Positions 32,126 to 42,644 are shown, numbered from the stretch's first letter. The stretch: DNA of 64,000 bases from CAWCHZ01 sp963795555 (GCA_963795555.1 CAWCHZ010000002.1:372001-436000), one strand, 5' to 3'. Numbers and translations: made by a program. The notes: generated by a model not told the origin, from the sequence alone.

Positions 32126-32710
32126 ATGAGCCCACTGGTTCCCATGGTCGTCGAGCAGACCTCTCGCGGTGAGCGGGCGTTCGACATCTACTCGCGCCTG
32201 CTCAACGAGCGGATCGTCTTCCTCGGCACGCCCGTCGACGACCAGATCGCCAACCTGATCGTCGCCCAGCTGCTGCATCTGGAGTCCGAGGATCCCGACA
32301 AGGACATCTCGATCTACATCAACTCGCCCGGCGGATCGGTCTACGCGGGTTTGGCGATCTACGACACGATGCAGTTCATCAAGCCCGACGTGCAGACGAT
32401 CTGCGTCGGCATCGCGATGTCGATGGGAGCGCTGCTGCTGGCCGGTGGCGCGCACGGCAAGCGGATGGCCCTGCCCAACGCGAAGATCCTGATCCACCAG
32501 GTCTCGTCGAGCTTCCAGGGCCAGGCGACCGACATCGAGATCCACGCGCGCGAGATCATCGACGTGCGGCGACGCCTCGACGAGATCATCGCCAAGCACA
32601 CGGGCAGGGACTTCGAGCAGGTCAAGCAGGACACCGAGCGCGACTACTTCATGAGCTCGGAAGAGGCCAAGGAGTACGGGATCATCGACCGCGTGATCTC
32701 CGAGCACTAG
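32126..32710 (+). CDS. clpP: ATP-dependent Clp protease proteolytic subunit
   Basis: A 194-residue serine protease subunit that forms the double-heptamer chamber fed by ClpX. The catalytic triad is visible: Ser in GIAMSMGALLLAGG (about residue 97), His in AKILIHQVS (about 122) and Asp in TGRDFEQVKQDTERDYFMS (about 170). The N-terminus SPLVPMVVEQTSRGERAFDIYSRLLNERI is typical, with little processing sequence. It lies 40 bp ahead of clpX on the same strand. Confidence 0.97.
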   Translation: MSPLVPMVVEQTSRGERAFDIYSRLLNERIVFLGTPVDDQIANLIVAQLLHLESEDPDKDISIYINSPGGSVYAGLAIYDTMQFIKPDVQTICVGIAMSMGALLLAGGAHGKRMALPNAKILIHQVSSSFQGQATDIEIHAREIIDVRRRLDEIIAKHTGRDFEQVKQDTERDYFMSSEEAKEYGIIDRVISEH

Positions 32711-32750
32711 CTCGGGGCGCGAGGTCGCGGCAGGCGCAAGGGAGGGGACC

Positions 32751-34022
32751 ATGGCACGCCCGACGGACTCCAACGAACAGCTTCTCTGCTCCTTCTGCGG
32801 CAAGTCGCAGCGCCAGGTCAAGAAGCTGATCGCCGGCCCCGGCGTCTACATCTGCGACGAGTGCATCGACCTCTGCAACGAGATCATCGATGAGGAGCTG
32901 ACCGCTCCGCCGACGTTCGACATCGAGAATCTGCCGCGCCCGCGCGAGATCTACGACGTCCTCAACGAGTACGTCGTCGGCCAGGACGCCGCCAAGCGCA
33001 CGCTGTCGGTGGCCGTCTACAACCACTACAAGCGCGTGCAGATGATGCAGAGCGATGACAACGACATCGAGCTGCAGAAGTCCAACATCCTGCTGCTCGG
33101 GCCGACCGGCTGTGGCAAGACGCTGCTGGCCCAGACCCTCGCGCGCATCCTCAACGTGCCCTTCGCGATCGCCGATGCCACCGCGCTGACCGAGGCGGGC
33201 TACGTCGGCGAGGATGTCGAGAACATCCTGCTCAAGCTGATCCAGGCCGCCGACTACGACGTCAAGAAGGCCGAGACCGGGATCATCTACATCGACGAGG
33301 TCGACAAGATCGCCCGCAAGGCCGACAACCCGTCGATCACACGCGACGTCTCCGGTGAGGGCGTCCAGCAGGCGCTGTTGAAGATCCTCGAGGGGACGAG
33401 CGCGTCGGTGCCACCGCAGGGCGGCCGCAAGCACCCCCACCAGGAGTTCTTGACGATCGACACCACCAACGTGCTGTTCGTCTGCGGCGGTGCGTTCGCC
33501 AACCTCGACCGTGTGATCGAGCGACGCATCGGCCACAAGGGCGTCGGCTTCGGCGCCGCGATCGAGTCCAAGGCCGATCGCGACACTGGCGAGATCTTCG
33601 AGCGCTGCCTGCCCGAAGACCTGATCCAATACGGCCTGATACCCGAGTTCATCGGCCGCCTGCCGGTGATGTCGGCGATCCACCAGCTCTCGCGCGACGA
33701 CCTCGTGACGATCCTCACCGAGCCGCGCAACGCGCTGGTCAAGCAGTTCCAGCGCTTCTTCGCCTTCGATGGGATCGAGCTCGTCTTCTCCGACGAGTCG
33801 CTGGTCGCCGTCGCCGACAAGGCGCTCGAGCGCGAGACCGGCGCGCGTGGCCTGCGCTCGATCATCGAGGAGGTCCTGCTGGAGGTGCAGTTCGAGCTGC
33901 CCTCGCGCCGCGACGTCAAGAAGTGCGTCGTCACCAAGGAGACGATCGACCGCGGCCTCAAGCCGACGCTCGTCACGGTCGCCGCTCCGGAAGAGGAAGA
34001 GCTGCGCGAAGAGTCGGCGTAG
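32751..34022 (+). CDS. clpX: ATP-dependent Clp protease ATP-binding subunit ClpX
   Basis: A 423-residue AAA+ unfoldase. The zinc-binding domain (CSFCGKS and CDECIDLC, about residues 13-40) recruits substrates; Walker A is GPTGCGKT (about 121-128), Walker B IIYIDEVDK (about 179-187), and the tripeptide loop for ClpP docking lies in the central domain (RIGHKGVGFGA is the pore RKH-type loop). GGAG precedes the ATG. It ends 29 bp before valS. Confidence 0.97.
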   Translation: MARPTDSNEQLLCSFCGKSQRQVKKLIAGPGVYICDECIDLCNEIIDEELTAPPTFDIENLPRPREIYDVLNEYVVGQDAAKRTLSVAVYNHYKRVQMMQSDDNDIELQKSNILLLGPTGCGKTLLAQTLARILNVPFAIADATALTEAGYVGEDVENILLKLIQAADYDVKKAETGIIYIDEVDKIARKADNPSITRDVSGEGVQQALLKILEGTSASVPPQGGRKHPHQEFLTIDTTNVLFVCGGAFANLDRVIERRIGHKGVGFGAAIESKADRDTGEIFERCLPEDLIQYGLIPEFIGRLPVMSAIHQLSRDDLVTILTEPRNALVKQFQRFFAFDGIELVFSDESLVAVADKALERETGARGLRSIIEEVLLEVQFELPSRRDVKKCVVTKETIDRGLKPTLVTVAAPEEEELREESA

Positions 34023-34051
34023 GCGCGCCCGCCTACACTTCTTGGCCCTCC

Positions 34052-36718
34052 GTGGCCGACCTGCAGTCCCGCACCCGCTATGAGCCTGCCCAGGCGGAGC
34101 CGCGCATCATCGCGCGCTGGCTCCAGTCCGGGCTGTTCTCGCCCGATCCGGAGGGCGGCGCCGCCGAGAACTACTCGATCGCGATCCCGCCGCCCAACGT
34201 CACGGGCGTGCTGCACATGGGCCACGCCCTCAACGGCACGATCCAGGACGTGCTGGTGCGCTACCAGCGGATGCGCGGGCGGCGCACCAAGTGGATCTTC
34301 GGCACCGACCACGCGGGCATCGCGACGCAGGCTCAGGTCGAGCGTCAGCTGCGCGCAGAGGGGCTCAGCCGCGAGCAGATCGGGCGCGAGGCCTTCCTGC
34401 AGCGCGTCTGGGCCTGGCGCGAGCTCTACGGCTCGCAGATCGTCGAGCAGTTCCAGCGCCTGGGCGCCTCCTGCGACTACCGCGACGAACGCTTCACGAT
34501 GGACCCCGCCTACGCCGAGGCGGTGACGAAGGTCTTCGTCGCGCTCTACCGCGAGGGCCTGATCTATCGCGACAACTACCTCGTCAACTGGGATCCCGGC
34601 TCGGGCTCGGCGATCTCCGACCTCGAGGTCGAAAGCCGCGAGGTGGTCGATGCCCTCTACGACATCGCCTACCCGATCGAGGGCTCGGATCAGACACTGG
34701 TGATCGCGACGGTGCGGCCGGAGACGATGCTCGCCGACACGGCGGTGGCGGTGCATCCCGACGACGAGCGCTACCGCGACCTGGTTGGTCGCCACGCGAT
34801 CCTGCCGCTGGTCGGGCGCCGGCTGCCGATCATCGCCGACGAATACGTCAAGCGCGACTTCGGCACCGGCGCGCTGAAGATCACCCCCGGACACGATCCC
34901 AACGACTTCGAGATCGGGCGTCGCCACGGCCTCGAGGAGCTCTCGATCATCGGCGAGGACGGTCGCCTCACCGAGGCGGCTGGCGAGCGCTTCGCCGGGC
35001 TGACGACGCTCGAGGCGCGCCAGGCCGTGCTGGCGGCGCTGGAGGTCGAGGGGCGGCTCGTGGGCAGCCGCGAGTACCGCCACGAGGTGCCCTTCTCGCA
35101 CCGTTCGGGCGAGCGCATCGAGCCGCTGATCTCGCTGCAGTGGTTCATGCGCATGGACGAGCTCGCGCGCCCGGCGATCGAGGCTGTGAGCGCGGGGCGG
35201 ATCGCGGTCGAGCCGGCGCAGTGGGCGCGCGTCTACGTCGACTGGCTCGCGGACATCCGCCCCTGGTGCGTCTCGCGCCAGCTCTGGTGGGGCCATCGCC
35301 TGCCCGTCTACTACTGCGACGAGTGCGCTGAGACGCACGTGGCCGAGCAGCCCCCCGCCGCCTGCGAGCGCTGCGGCGGCGCGCTGCGCCGGGATGAGGA
35401 CGTGCTGGACACCTGGTTCTCCTCGGCGCTGTGGCCGTTCGCGACGCTGGGCTGGCCGCAGGACACGCCCGCGCTGCGCGCCTTCTATCCCACCGACGTG
35501 CTCGTCACCGCGCGCGACATCATCTTCCTCTGGGTGACGCGGATGGTGATGATGGGCCTGAAGTTCACCGAACAGGTGCCCTTCGAGCAGGTCTACATCA
35601 CCTCGATCATCCAGGCGCCCGACGGCCGGCGGATGTCGAAGTCGTTGGGGACGGGGATCGACCCGCTCGATGAGATCGCCGAGCATGGCGCCGACGCCGT
35701 GCGCTTCGGCCTGCTGGCGATGTCCTCCTCGCAGGACGTGCGCTACTCCAAGGAGAAGATCCAGCAGGGCCAGAACCTCGCCAACAAGCTCTGGAACGCC
35801 TCGCGCCTCGTCCTCCTCCAGCACGATGCGACGGTCGGCGACACGCCGGCCGCGACCGCGCCGGAGCCCGACCCGCGCACGGTCGAGGACCGCTGGATCC
35901 TGTCGCGCCTGCAGCGCGCCAAGCAGGCGATGGCCGAGCGCATCGACGAGCTCGACTTCGCGCACGCCGCGCTCGGGCTCTACGACTTCGTCTACGGCGA
36001 GCTCTGCGACTGGTATCTGGAATGGGTCAAGCCGCGCCTCTACGGCGACGCCGAGCAGCGCGACCCGCTGCTGGCGACGCTGCTGCACGTGCTGGTCGAG
36101 ACGCTGGCGCTTGCGCATCCGATCCTGCCGTTCGTGACCGAGGAGATCTGGAGCGAGCTCGGCGAGCGCGTCCCCGGGGTCGATGGGCTGCTGGCCGGGG
36201 CCCGCTACCCCCAGGTCCGTCCGGACCTGATCGACGAGCAGGCCGAGCGCCGGCTGGAGGCAGGCATCGCGACGGTGCAGGCGCTGCGCGGCTGGCGCGA
36301 GCTGGCCGGCGCGCGGCCCGGCGTCTGGTTGCCGGCGCGGCTCGAGGCCGAGGGCTATGAGGGCATCGCCGCCGATATCGGGCGGTTGGCGCGCTTTGCC
36401 TTCGACGGCGCCTCGAAGAACGGCGCCCCAGGCGAGGGGGCTGGGAGCGAGGGGGCTGGGGGCAAGGGCGCTGGGGGCGAGGAGGTCGCCAGCATCCCCG
36501 TGCCCGGCGGCGTGGTCGCCGTGCTCGCCAGCGACGCGGTCGACGTCGCGGCGGCGCGCGAACGCCTCGCCGCCCGGCGGGCCGAGCTCGAGCGCGAGAT
36601 CGCGCGCGCCGAGTCCAGGCTGGCCAACGCCGGCTTCGTCGGCAAGGCTCCGCCGGCGGTCGTCGAGGCCGAGCGTGCAAAGCTCGAACGCCTCCGGGCC
36701 GATCGCGAGGCGCTGTGA
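34052..36718 (+). CDS. valS: Valyl-tRNA synthetase
   Basis: An 888-residue class I synthetase charging tRNA-Val. The HIGH motif appears as PPPNVTGVLHMGHAL (about residues 46-60), KMSKS as GRRMSKSLGTG (about 530), with the editing domain between (ATVRPETMLADTAVAV) and a C-terminal coiled coil (RLAARRAELEREIARAESRL) that contacts tRNA. The start is taken as GTG 34052; the open frame further up overlaps clpX. A TACACT hexamer ends 12 bp before the GTG. Near residue 790 a 15-bp DNA repeat encodes a Gly/Glu/Ala-rich loop (GEGAGSEGAGGKGAGG). Confidence 0.95.
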   Translation: MADLQSRTRYEPAQAEPRIIARWLQSGLFSPDPEGGAAENYSIAIPPPNVTGVLHMGHALNGTIQDVLVRYQRMRGRRTKWIFGTDHAGIATQAQVERQLRAEGLSREQIGREAFLQRVWAWRELYGSQIVEQFQRLGASCDYRDERFTMDPAYAEAVTKVFVALYREGLIYRDNYLVNWDPGSGSAISDLEVESREVVDALYDIAYPIEGSDQTLVIATVRPETMLADTAVAVHPDDERYRDLVGRHAILPLVGRRLPIIADEYVKRDFGTGALKITPGHDPNDFEIGRRHGLEELSIIGEDGRLTEAAGERFAGLTTLEARQAVLAALEVEGRLVGSREYRHEVPFSHRSGERIEPLISLQWFMRMDELARPAIEAVSAGRIAVEPAQWARVYVDWLADIRPWCVSRQLWWGHRLPVYYCDECAETHVAEQPPAACERCGGALRRDEDVLDTWFSSALWPFATLGWPQDTPALRAFYPTDVLVTARDIIFLWVTRMVMMGLKFTEQVPFEQVYITSIIQAPDGRRMSKSLGTGIDPLDEIAEHGADAVRFGLLAMSSSQDVRYSKEKIQQGQNLANKLWNASRLVLLQHDATVGDTPAATAPEPDPRTVEDRWILSRLQRAKQAMAERIDELDFAHAALGLYDFVYGELCDWYLEWVKPRLYGDAEQRDPLLATLLHVLVETLALAHPILPFVTEEIWSELGERVPGVDGLLAGARYPQVRPDLIDEQAERRLEAGIATVQALRGWRELAGARPGVWLPARLEAEGYEGIAADIGRLARFAFDGASKNGAPGEGAGSEGAGGKGAGGEEVASIPVPGGVVAVLASDAVDVAAARERLAARRAELEREIARAESRLANAGFVGKAPPAVVEAERAKLERLRADREAL

Positions 36719-36767
36719 GCGGCGGCGTCGCGTCGGCGGGCGCGCAGCGGGAACGGGGAGCGCGGCT

Positions 36768-38012
36768 GTGAGCGAGCTCTGGAGCGCCGAGCAGGCGGAG
36801 GGCTATCTGCTCGGCCTCGAGCGCCTGGGCATGCACTTCGGCTTGGAGCGCATGCAGCGGCTGCTGACCGTGCTCGGCTCGCCGCAGCGCGAGCTGGCCG
36901 CGATCCACGTCGTCGGCACCAACGGCAAGACCTCGACGGTGCGGATGATCGCCGCGCTGATGCGCGCGCACGGGCTGCGCTGCGGCGCCTACCTCTCGCC
37001 GCACCTGCGCCACTTCAACGAGCGCATCGAGATCGACGGCGAGCCGCTCGCCGGGCCGGCCTTCGCGGCGGCGGTGCAGCGCGTCGCGCGCGCAACGACG
37101 ATCGTGCATCGCACGCTGGAGCCCGACAGCCGCGTGACGCAGTTCGAGGCGCTGACCGCGGCGGCGCTCGGCGAGCTTGCCGCCCGCAAGGTCGAGGTCG
37201 CCGCGATCGAGGCGGGACTGGGTGGACGCTACGACGCGACCAACGTGCTCGCCTCGCGCGTGGCGGTCCTGACCAACGTCGGCCTCGAGCACACGCGGCT
37301 GCTGGGCCCGACGATCCGCGACATCGCGCGCGAGAAGCTCGCCGTCCTGCGCGAGCGCTCGACGCTGGTCGTTGGGGAGCTGCACCCCGACGCGCTCGCC
37401 GAGGCGCAGATCGCCGCGCGCGAGCGTGACGCGCGGCTCGTGCAAGCCACCAGCGAGCCACCCGTCGCGCCGGCCGCACCAGGCGCCTACCAGCGGCGCA
37501 ACTTTGCGCTGGCCTGCACCGCTGCCGAGGCCTTCCTCGGTCGGCTCGACCCCGCGGCGGTGCGTAGGGCGGCGGCCGACGTACGCGTCCCCGGGCGCCT
37601 GGAGGTCATCGACCAGAACCCGCTGACGTTCGTCGACGTCGCGCACAACCCCGACGGGGTTGCCGCGCTGGCGGCGTCGCTGCCCGAGCTGATCGCCGAC
37701 CGCCGGCTGGTCTGCGTCGTCTCGATCCTCGACGACAAGGATGCCGCGGCGATGCTGGCGCTGCTGATCGAGCGCAGCGCCGCGCTCGTCCTGACATCCA
37801 ACCGCAATCCGCGCGCGCTCTCGCCCTCGACGCTGCTGTCGCTCGCGCGCCAGCTCGGCTGCCGCGCCGCCGAGGTCCAGTCGGACCCGACGCGCGCGCT
37901 CGCGCGCGCGCGCGAGCTGGCCGGGCACGAGGGCGTCGTGCTCGCGACCGGGTCGCACTATTTGATATCCGACCTGACGACCGGCTCCCAGGGGCTGGCG
38001 TCGATGCTGTGA
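36768..38012 (+). CDS. folC: Bifunctional folylpolyglutamate synthase / dihydrofolate synthase
   Basis: A 414-residue ligase of the Mur family that adds glutamate to dihydropteroate and tetrahydrofolates. The P-loop is VVGTNGKTSTV (about residues 44-54), the omega-loop region SPHLRHFNERI (about 74-84), and the second-domain motif DVAHNPDGVAAL (about 287-298). The GTG at 36768 has GGGGAG seven bases upstream. It lies 49 bp after valS, the usual order, and its stop codon overlaps a tiny membrane gene. An alternating (CG)n tract occurs at about 37900-37915. Confidence 0.93.
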   Translation: MSELWSAEQAEGYLLGLERLGMHFGLERMQRLLTVLGSPQRELAAIHVVGTNGKTSTVRMIAALMRAHGLRCGAYLSPHLRHFNERIEIDGEPLAGPAFAAAVQRVARATTIVHRTLEPDSRVTQFEALTAAALGELAARKVEVAAIEAGLGGRYDATNVLASRVAVLTNVGLEHTRLLGPTIRDIAREKLAVLRERSTLVVGELHPDALAEAQIAARERDARLVQATSEPPVAPAAPGAYQRRNFALACTAAEAFLGRLDPAAVRRAAADVRVPGRLEVIDQNPLTFVDVAHNPDGVAALAASLPELIADRRLVCVVSILDDKDAAAMLALLIERSAALVLTSNRNPRALSPSTLLSLARQLGCRAAEVQSDPTRALARARELAGHEGVVLATGSHYLISDLTTGSQGLASML

Positions 38013-38128
38013 TGGACCACGATCGCCCGTCCTTCCTGACGATGATGGGGCTCGTCGCCCTGATCGTCGCTATCGTGATCCTCGTCTTCTTCGCGATCGG
38101 CTATGCGTTCGGGCGGCTGTTCCTGTAG
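38012..38128 (+). CDS. Tiny single-pass membrane protein
   Basis: A 38-residue frame whose ATG shares bases with the folC stop (TGATG), so it would be translationally coupled. After a charged start (MDHDRPSF) come about 25 uninterrupted hydrophobic residues (LVALIVAIVILVFFAIGYAF), then GRLFL. Composition and coupling make it a credible gene. The function is unknown; small membrane peptides near folC recur in related genomes. Confidence 0.65.
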   Translation: MDHDRPSFLTMMGLVALIVAIVILVFFAIGYAFGRLFL

Positions 38129-38197
38129 GGCCCTTACCCGTCGATGGGGTGCTGGGCTGCGATGGCCGACCACCCCGGTGGATACACTCGCCGGCCT

Positions 38198-38755
38198 ATG
38201 ATCGTCCCCGGTCTCTTCGGGATAACCGACAGCACGATCAACCTGGTCGTCAGCCTGCTGCTGCTGGTCGTCATCATCGTCTGGCTGGCGCTGGTCTATT
38301 GGACCTATGCCGACGCCCGCCGCCGGCTCGTCGATCCTGTCCTGATCGCCTGCGCGACGCTGGCCTCGCTGTTCCCCTTCGCCGGCACCCTGGTCTATGT
38401 GATCGTCCGCCCGCCCGAGTACCTCGACGACGTCCACGAGCGCGAGCTCGAGATCCAGGCTGCCGAGGCACGCCTGCACCAGCTCGACCATCAGCTCTGC
38501 CCGCACTGCGATCAGCACATCGAGCGCGACTTCCTGCGTTGTCCGCACTGCCTGCGCAAGCTCAAGGACCCCTGCCCCCGCTGCTCGCGTCCGCTGGACC
38601 CGACCTGGCAGGTGTGCCCCTACTGCGAGGCCGAGCTGCGACCCGCCAGCACCGCCCAACGCTCGACTCGCCGCCGCGAGATCGCGCTCGAGGAGCCGAC
38701 CGCGCCGGCACCGGCGGGGATCGGTCCGCGCAGACCAGCCGCGCCCAATACGTGA
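38198..38755 (+). CDS. Membrane-anchored double zinc-ribbon protein
   Basis: A 185-residue protein with two hydrophobic segments near the N-terminus (NLVVSLLLLVVIIVWLALVYW and a second near residues 49-68), a helical linker (HERELEIQAAEARLHQL), then two zinc ribbons with four CPxC pairs: CPHC, CPHC, CPRC and CPYC. The ATG at 38198 is preferred: TACACT (38183-38188) lies 9 bp before it, whereas the frame start at 38144 has no such signal. The ribbon region may bind protein partners at the membrane. The function is not known. Confidence 0.75.
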   Translation: MIVPGLFGITDSTINLVVSLLLLVVIIVWLALVYWTYADARRRLVDPVLIACATLASLFPFAGTLVYVIVRPPEYLDDVHERELEIQAAEARLHQLDHQLCPHCDQHIERDFLRCPHCLRKLKDPCPRCSRPLDPTWQVCPYCEAELRPASTAQRSTRRREIALEEPTAPAPAGIGPRRPAAPNT

Positions 38756-38821
38756 CGACAGGCCGGCGAGCGCACGCTCGCTTCCTCCCGCCGTCCTCCC
38801 CGACTCAGAGGAGAGCACTCG

Positions 38822-39232
38822 ATGGATCGAACCCTCATCCTGGTCAAGCCCGACGCGTTCGAGCGACGCCTCACCGGCGAGATCATCGCCCGCTTCGAAC
38901 GCAAGGGCCTGGAGCTGGTCGCGGTCAAGCGCCTGAACGTCGGCCGCGAGCTCGCCGAGCGCCACTATGACGAGCATTCCGAGAAGCCCTTCTTTGGCGA
39001 GCTGGTCGACTTCATCACTTCCGGGCCGCTCGTCGCATTGGTGCTGGAGGGTGAGGATTGCGTGGTCGCCGCGCGTCAGCTGATCGGCGCGACCAACCCG
39101 CTCGAGGCCGCGCCGGGGTCGATCCGCGGCGACCTCGCGCTGGAGACCGGGCGCAACCTGGTCCACGGATCGGATTCGCCGGCCTCGGCCGCCCGGGAGA
39201 TCCGGCTCTTCTTCCCGGAGCTGATGGCCTGA
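38822..39232 (+). CDS. ndk: Nucleoside diphosphate kinase
   Basis: A 136-residue kinase that phosphorylates NDPs by ping-pong transfer through a histidine. TLILVKPDAFERRLTGEI opens the protein, and the active-site block NLVHGSDSPASAAREIRLFF contains the phospho-histidine (about residue 117). GATNPLEAAPGSIRGD matches the nucleotide-binding signature. Length is standard. GAGGAGAG precedes the ATG. It lies between the zinc-ribbon gene and maf, both on the same strand. Confidence 0.97.
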   Translation: MDRTLILVKPDAFERRLTGEIIARFERKGLELVAVKRLNVGRELAERHYDEHSEKPFFGELVDFITSGPLVALVLEGEDCVVAARQLIGATNPLEAAPGSIRGDLALETGRNLVHGSDSPASAAREIRLFFPELMA

Positions 39233-39271
39233 GGGGACGGCAGTCGCCTGGGCCGCGCTCGATCTGATGCC

Positions 39272-39850
39272 GTGCCGGGCCGGCGCCTGATCCTCGCCTC
39301 GCGCTCGCCCCAGCGCCGGGCGATCCTCACAGCCCTCGGCGTGGCGTTCGAGGTGCGCCCCGCCGGGGTCGAGGAGCTTGCCGCGGGCGAGCCGGGAGCC
39401 GTCGCCGCCGAGAACGCCCGTCGCAAGGCGCTTGCGGTCGCGGCTGAGCTGGCGGGCGAGGCCGACGAGACGGTCGTCGTCGGAGTCGACACGGTCGTGG
39501 CGCTCGGTCGGCGCCTGCTTGGTCAGCCGGCCGACGAGCGCCAGGCGGGGGAATTCCTGCGAGCGCTCAGCGGACGCTCGCACGAGGTGTTCAGCGCCAT
39601 CTGCGTCTGGCGGGCGGCGCGTCTGGACTGCGCGGTGGCCCGCACGCTCGTCACCTTCCGGGCGCTGTCGGCGCAGGAGATCGAGTGGAGCCTCGCACGA
39701 CGCGAGTGGATCGGGCGGGCCGGCGGCTACGCGATCCAGGAGGGCGGCGGAGCGCTTGTCGAGCGGATTGAGGGCGATTACCTGAACGTCGTCGGGCTGC
39801 CGCTCGCAACGTTGCTTGCGTTGTTGCCCGATCTGCTGACTGCAACCTGA
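39272..39850 (+). CDS. maf: Maf-family nucleoside triphosphate pyrophosphatase
   Basis: A 192-residue house-cleaning enzyme that hydrolyses non-canonical or excess NTPs to NMPs. The N-terminal phosphate loop LILASRSPQRRAIL (about residues 6-19), VVGVDTVVALGRRLLGQP (about 73-90, with the catalytic Asp) and the C-terminal GGYAIQEGGGALVERIEGDY are the family signatures. It starts at GTG 39272. Maf genes commonly neighbour mreB, as here. Confidence 0.9.
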   Translation: MPGRRLILASRSPQRRAILTALGVAFEVRPAGVEELAAGEPGAVAAENARRKALAVAAELAGEADETVVVGVDTVVALGRRLLGQPADERQAGEFLRALSGRSHEVFSAICVWRAARLDCAVARTLVTFRALSAQEIEWSLARREWIGRAGGYAIQEGGGALVERIEGDYLNVVGLPLATLLALLPDLLTAT

Positions 39851-40022
39851 GCCGCTAATCCGTCGTTTGCAGGTAGATCGGCTCCCGACGAGGTTTGCGG
39901 CCGCTGTCGGTGGGGCGTGCCCGTCCGCTACACTGCTGCCCACCCCGCGCCTGGTGACGCGCTGGCGCGCCCGGGCCCGCGGCAGCTCCCGTCTGCCTCG
40001 CTGGCGCAGTGCGTCTTCCCAA

Positions 40023-41072
<1,050 letters not shown>

Positions 41073-41107
41073 CGCGTGGGCTCTACCGACTTGGAGATAG
41101 CTTCCGG

Positions 41108-41998
41108 ATGTACGACAGAACGGTCCGCAGGCGGCGGGCGGTCCTGGCGCTGCTTGTCGTCGTATCCCTGATCCTGCTGACCGCGTCGTTTGGTCACAGC
41201 GCCGTGCAGGGGCTCGGGGCGATCCAGCGCGGCGCGCTGGTCGTGCTGTCGCCGATCCAGGATGTCGCCAGCCGCGCGCTCAAGCCGGTGCGCGACCTGA
41301 CCGGCTGGTTCAGCAGCACGCTGAACGCCAAGCACCAGCGCGACCAGCTGCGCGTGCAGTACGCCCAGGAGCTCAAGCTGGCCGTCGGCGCGGTCAGCGC
41401 CGAGCGCCAGAACGTCGAGCTGCGCCGCCTGCTGGGGCTCGACCAGCGCGGCCTGGGCGACTACCAGCCCGTCGCCGCGCGCGTGATCGGCGCCTCGCCG
41501 ACGGTCTGGTTCGCGACCGTGACGATCGACAAGGGCTCGAGTGACGGCGTGCGCCTCAACCAGCCCGTGATCAACGATCTCGGCCTGGTCGGCACGGTCA
41601 GCGCCCTCTGGGCCGATGGGGCCCAGGTGACGCTGATCACCGACCACACCAGCGGCGTGTCGGCGCGCATCAACCAGACCGGCGATCTCGGCGTCGTCGA
41701 GGCCTCGGCGGGCGATCCCAACGATCTGCGTCTGGACTATGTCTCCAACCCCAAGGCCAACATCGCCGTCGGCGAGCAGGTCGTCACGTCCGGGTCGGTC
41801 TCCAGTCAGCTGCAGTCGCTGTTTCCGCCGAACATCCCGATCGGCGAGGTCAGCCGCATCGACAACCCGGGCACGCTCGACCAGCTGGTTCACATAACGC
41901 CCTACGCCAACCTGCATCAGCTCGACATCGTGCAGGTGCTGACCCGCCCGACGGCAGGCACGATCCGCGCGCAGACGCCGGCGGGAGGCAGCGGGTGA
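41108..41998 (+). CDS. mreC: Rod shape-determining protein MreC
   Basis: A 296-residue bitopic membrane protein. One N-terminal transmembrane segment (AVLALLVVVSLILLTASF, about residues 12-29) is followed by a coiled coil and the two extracytoplasmic beta domains (RVIGASPTVWFATVTIDKGSSDG). It bridges MreB filaments to PBP2 and RodA. It follows mreB by 35 bp. The last six codons lie in the first copy of a 48-bp duplication. Confidence 0.92.
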   Translation: MYDRTVRRRRAVLALLVVVSLILLTASFGHSAVQGLGAIQRGALVVLSPIQDVASRALKPVRDLTGWFSSTLNAKHQRDQLRVQYAQELKLAVGAVSAERQNVELRRLLGLDQRGLGDYQPVAARVIGASPTVWFATVTIDKGSSDGVRLNQPVINDLGLVGTVSALWADGAQVTLITDHTSGVSARINQTGDLGVVEASAGDPNDLRLDYVSNPKANIAVGEQVVTSGSVSSQLQSLFPPNIPIGEVSRIDNPGTLDQLVHITPYANLHQLDIVQVLTRPTAGTIRAQTPAGGSG

Positions 41999-42054
41999 GG
42001 CCGCGCACGATCCCCCGCGCAGACGCCGGCGGGAGGCAGCGGGTGAGGCCGCGC
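41959..42054. repeat. 48-bp-period duplication over the mreC stop codon
   Basis: A 39-bp block beginning CGCGCAGACGCCGGCGGGAG is repeated exactly at 41968-42006 and 42016-42054. A shorter CACGATCC match precedes each copy. The first copy contains the TGA of mreC; the second lies in the mreC-mreD gap. A remnant third copy (GCGAGGCAGCGG) follows. Confidence 0.9.
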
Positions 42055-42086
42055 GGTCGCCCCTGCGAGGCAGCGGACAGCCGCTC

Positions 42087-42644
42087 ATGAGCGTCAGCTC
42101 TCAGCTCGCCCTGCGGCTGCTCGTGATCGGCCTGCTGACGATGGTGCTGCAGGTCGCCGCGGTGTCGCAGTTTTTGCTGCTGGGCACCTCGGCGGACATC
42201 GTCGTGCTGCTGGTGATGGCCGTGGGCCTGCTCGCCGGACCGATGTGGGGCGCGCTGACGGGGTTCGGGATGGGGCTGCTGATCGATGTTGCGCTCGTGC
42301 GGACGCTCGGGGTCTCCTCGCTGATCCTGCTGACGATCGGCTACTGGGTCGGTCGCTATCGCGAGCAGTTCGATCCCGCCAGCCCGCTGACGCCGATCTC
42401 GCTGGCCGCCGCGGCCACCGCGGCCTGGGCGGTCGGCTTCTCGATCATGCAGTTCCTGCTCGGCGTGGACCGCGTCGGCATGGCGCTGCTGTGGCAGATC
42501 GTCGCCCAGGTGATCGTCAACAGCGTGATTGCCCTGCCGGTCTACGCGCTCGTGCGCCGACTGCTGCGCTCCTGCCTGCCCGGTGACCGCCCGCGGCGCA
42601 GCGCCTTCACCGGCGCCGGGCTGACACGGGCGAGCCGGACCTGA
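42087..42644 (+). CDS. mreD: Rod shape-determining protein MreD
   Basis: A 185-residue polytopic membrane protein with five to six hydrophobic segments, beginning RLLVIGLLTMVLQVAAVSQF and including LLAGPMWGALTGFGMGLLIDVALV. The TGF-x-x-GLL-x-D pattern in the second/third helices is typical of MreD. The C-terminal tail is basic. It lies 88 bp after mreC and 54 bp before mrdA. Confidence 0.85.
   Translation: MSVSSQLALRLLVIGLLTMVLQVAAVSQFLLLGTSADIVVLLVMAVGLLAGPMWGALTGFGMGLLIDVALVRTLGVSSLILLTIGYWVGRYREQFDPASPLTPISLAAAATAAWAVGFSIMQFLLGVDRVGMALLWQIVAQVIVNSVIALPVYALVRRLLRSCLPGDRPRRSAFTGAGLTRASRT

Noticed and set aside
33287..36118. 943-codon open frame on the minus strand across clpX and valS
   Set aside because: It is the antisense shadow of two certain genes in GC-rich DNA. 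The translation is low-complexity and matches no family.
37900..37915. Alternating CG tract as a regulatory Z-DNA element
   Set aside because: It is within folC and encodes ALARAR residues in frame; chance in high-GC DNA is sufficient.
36027..37958. 643-codon minus-strand frame across valS and folC
   Set aside because: Antisense shadow; Arg/Ala/Gly-rich without motifs, while valS and folC have complete signatures.
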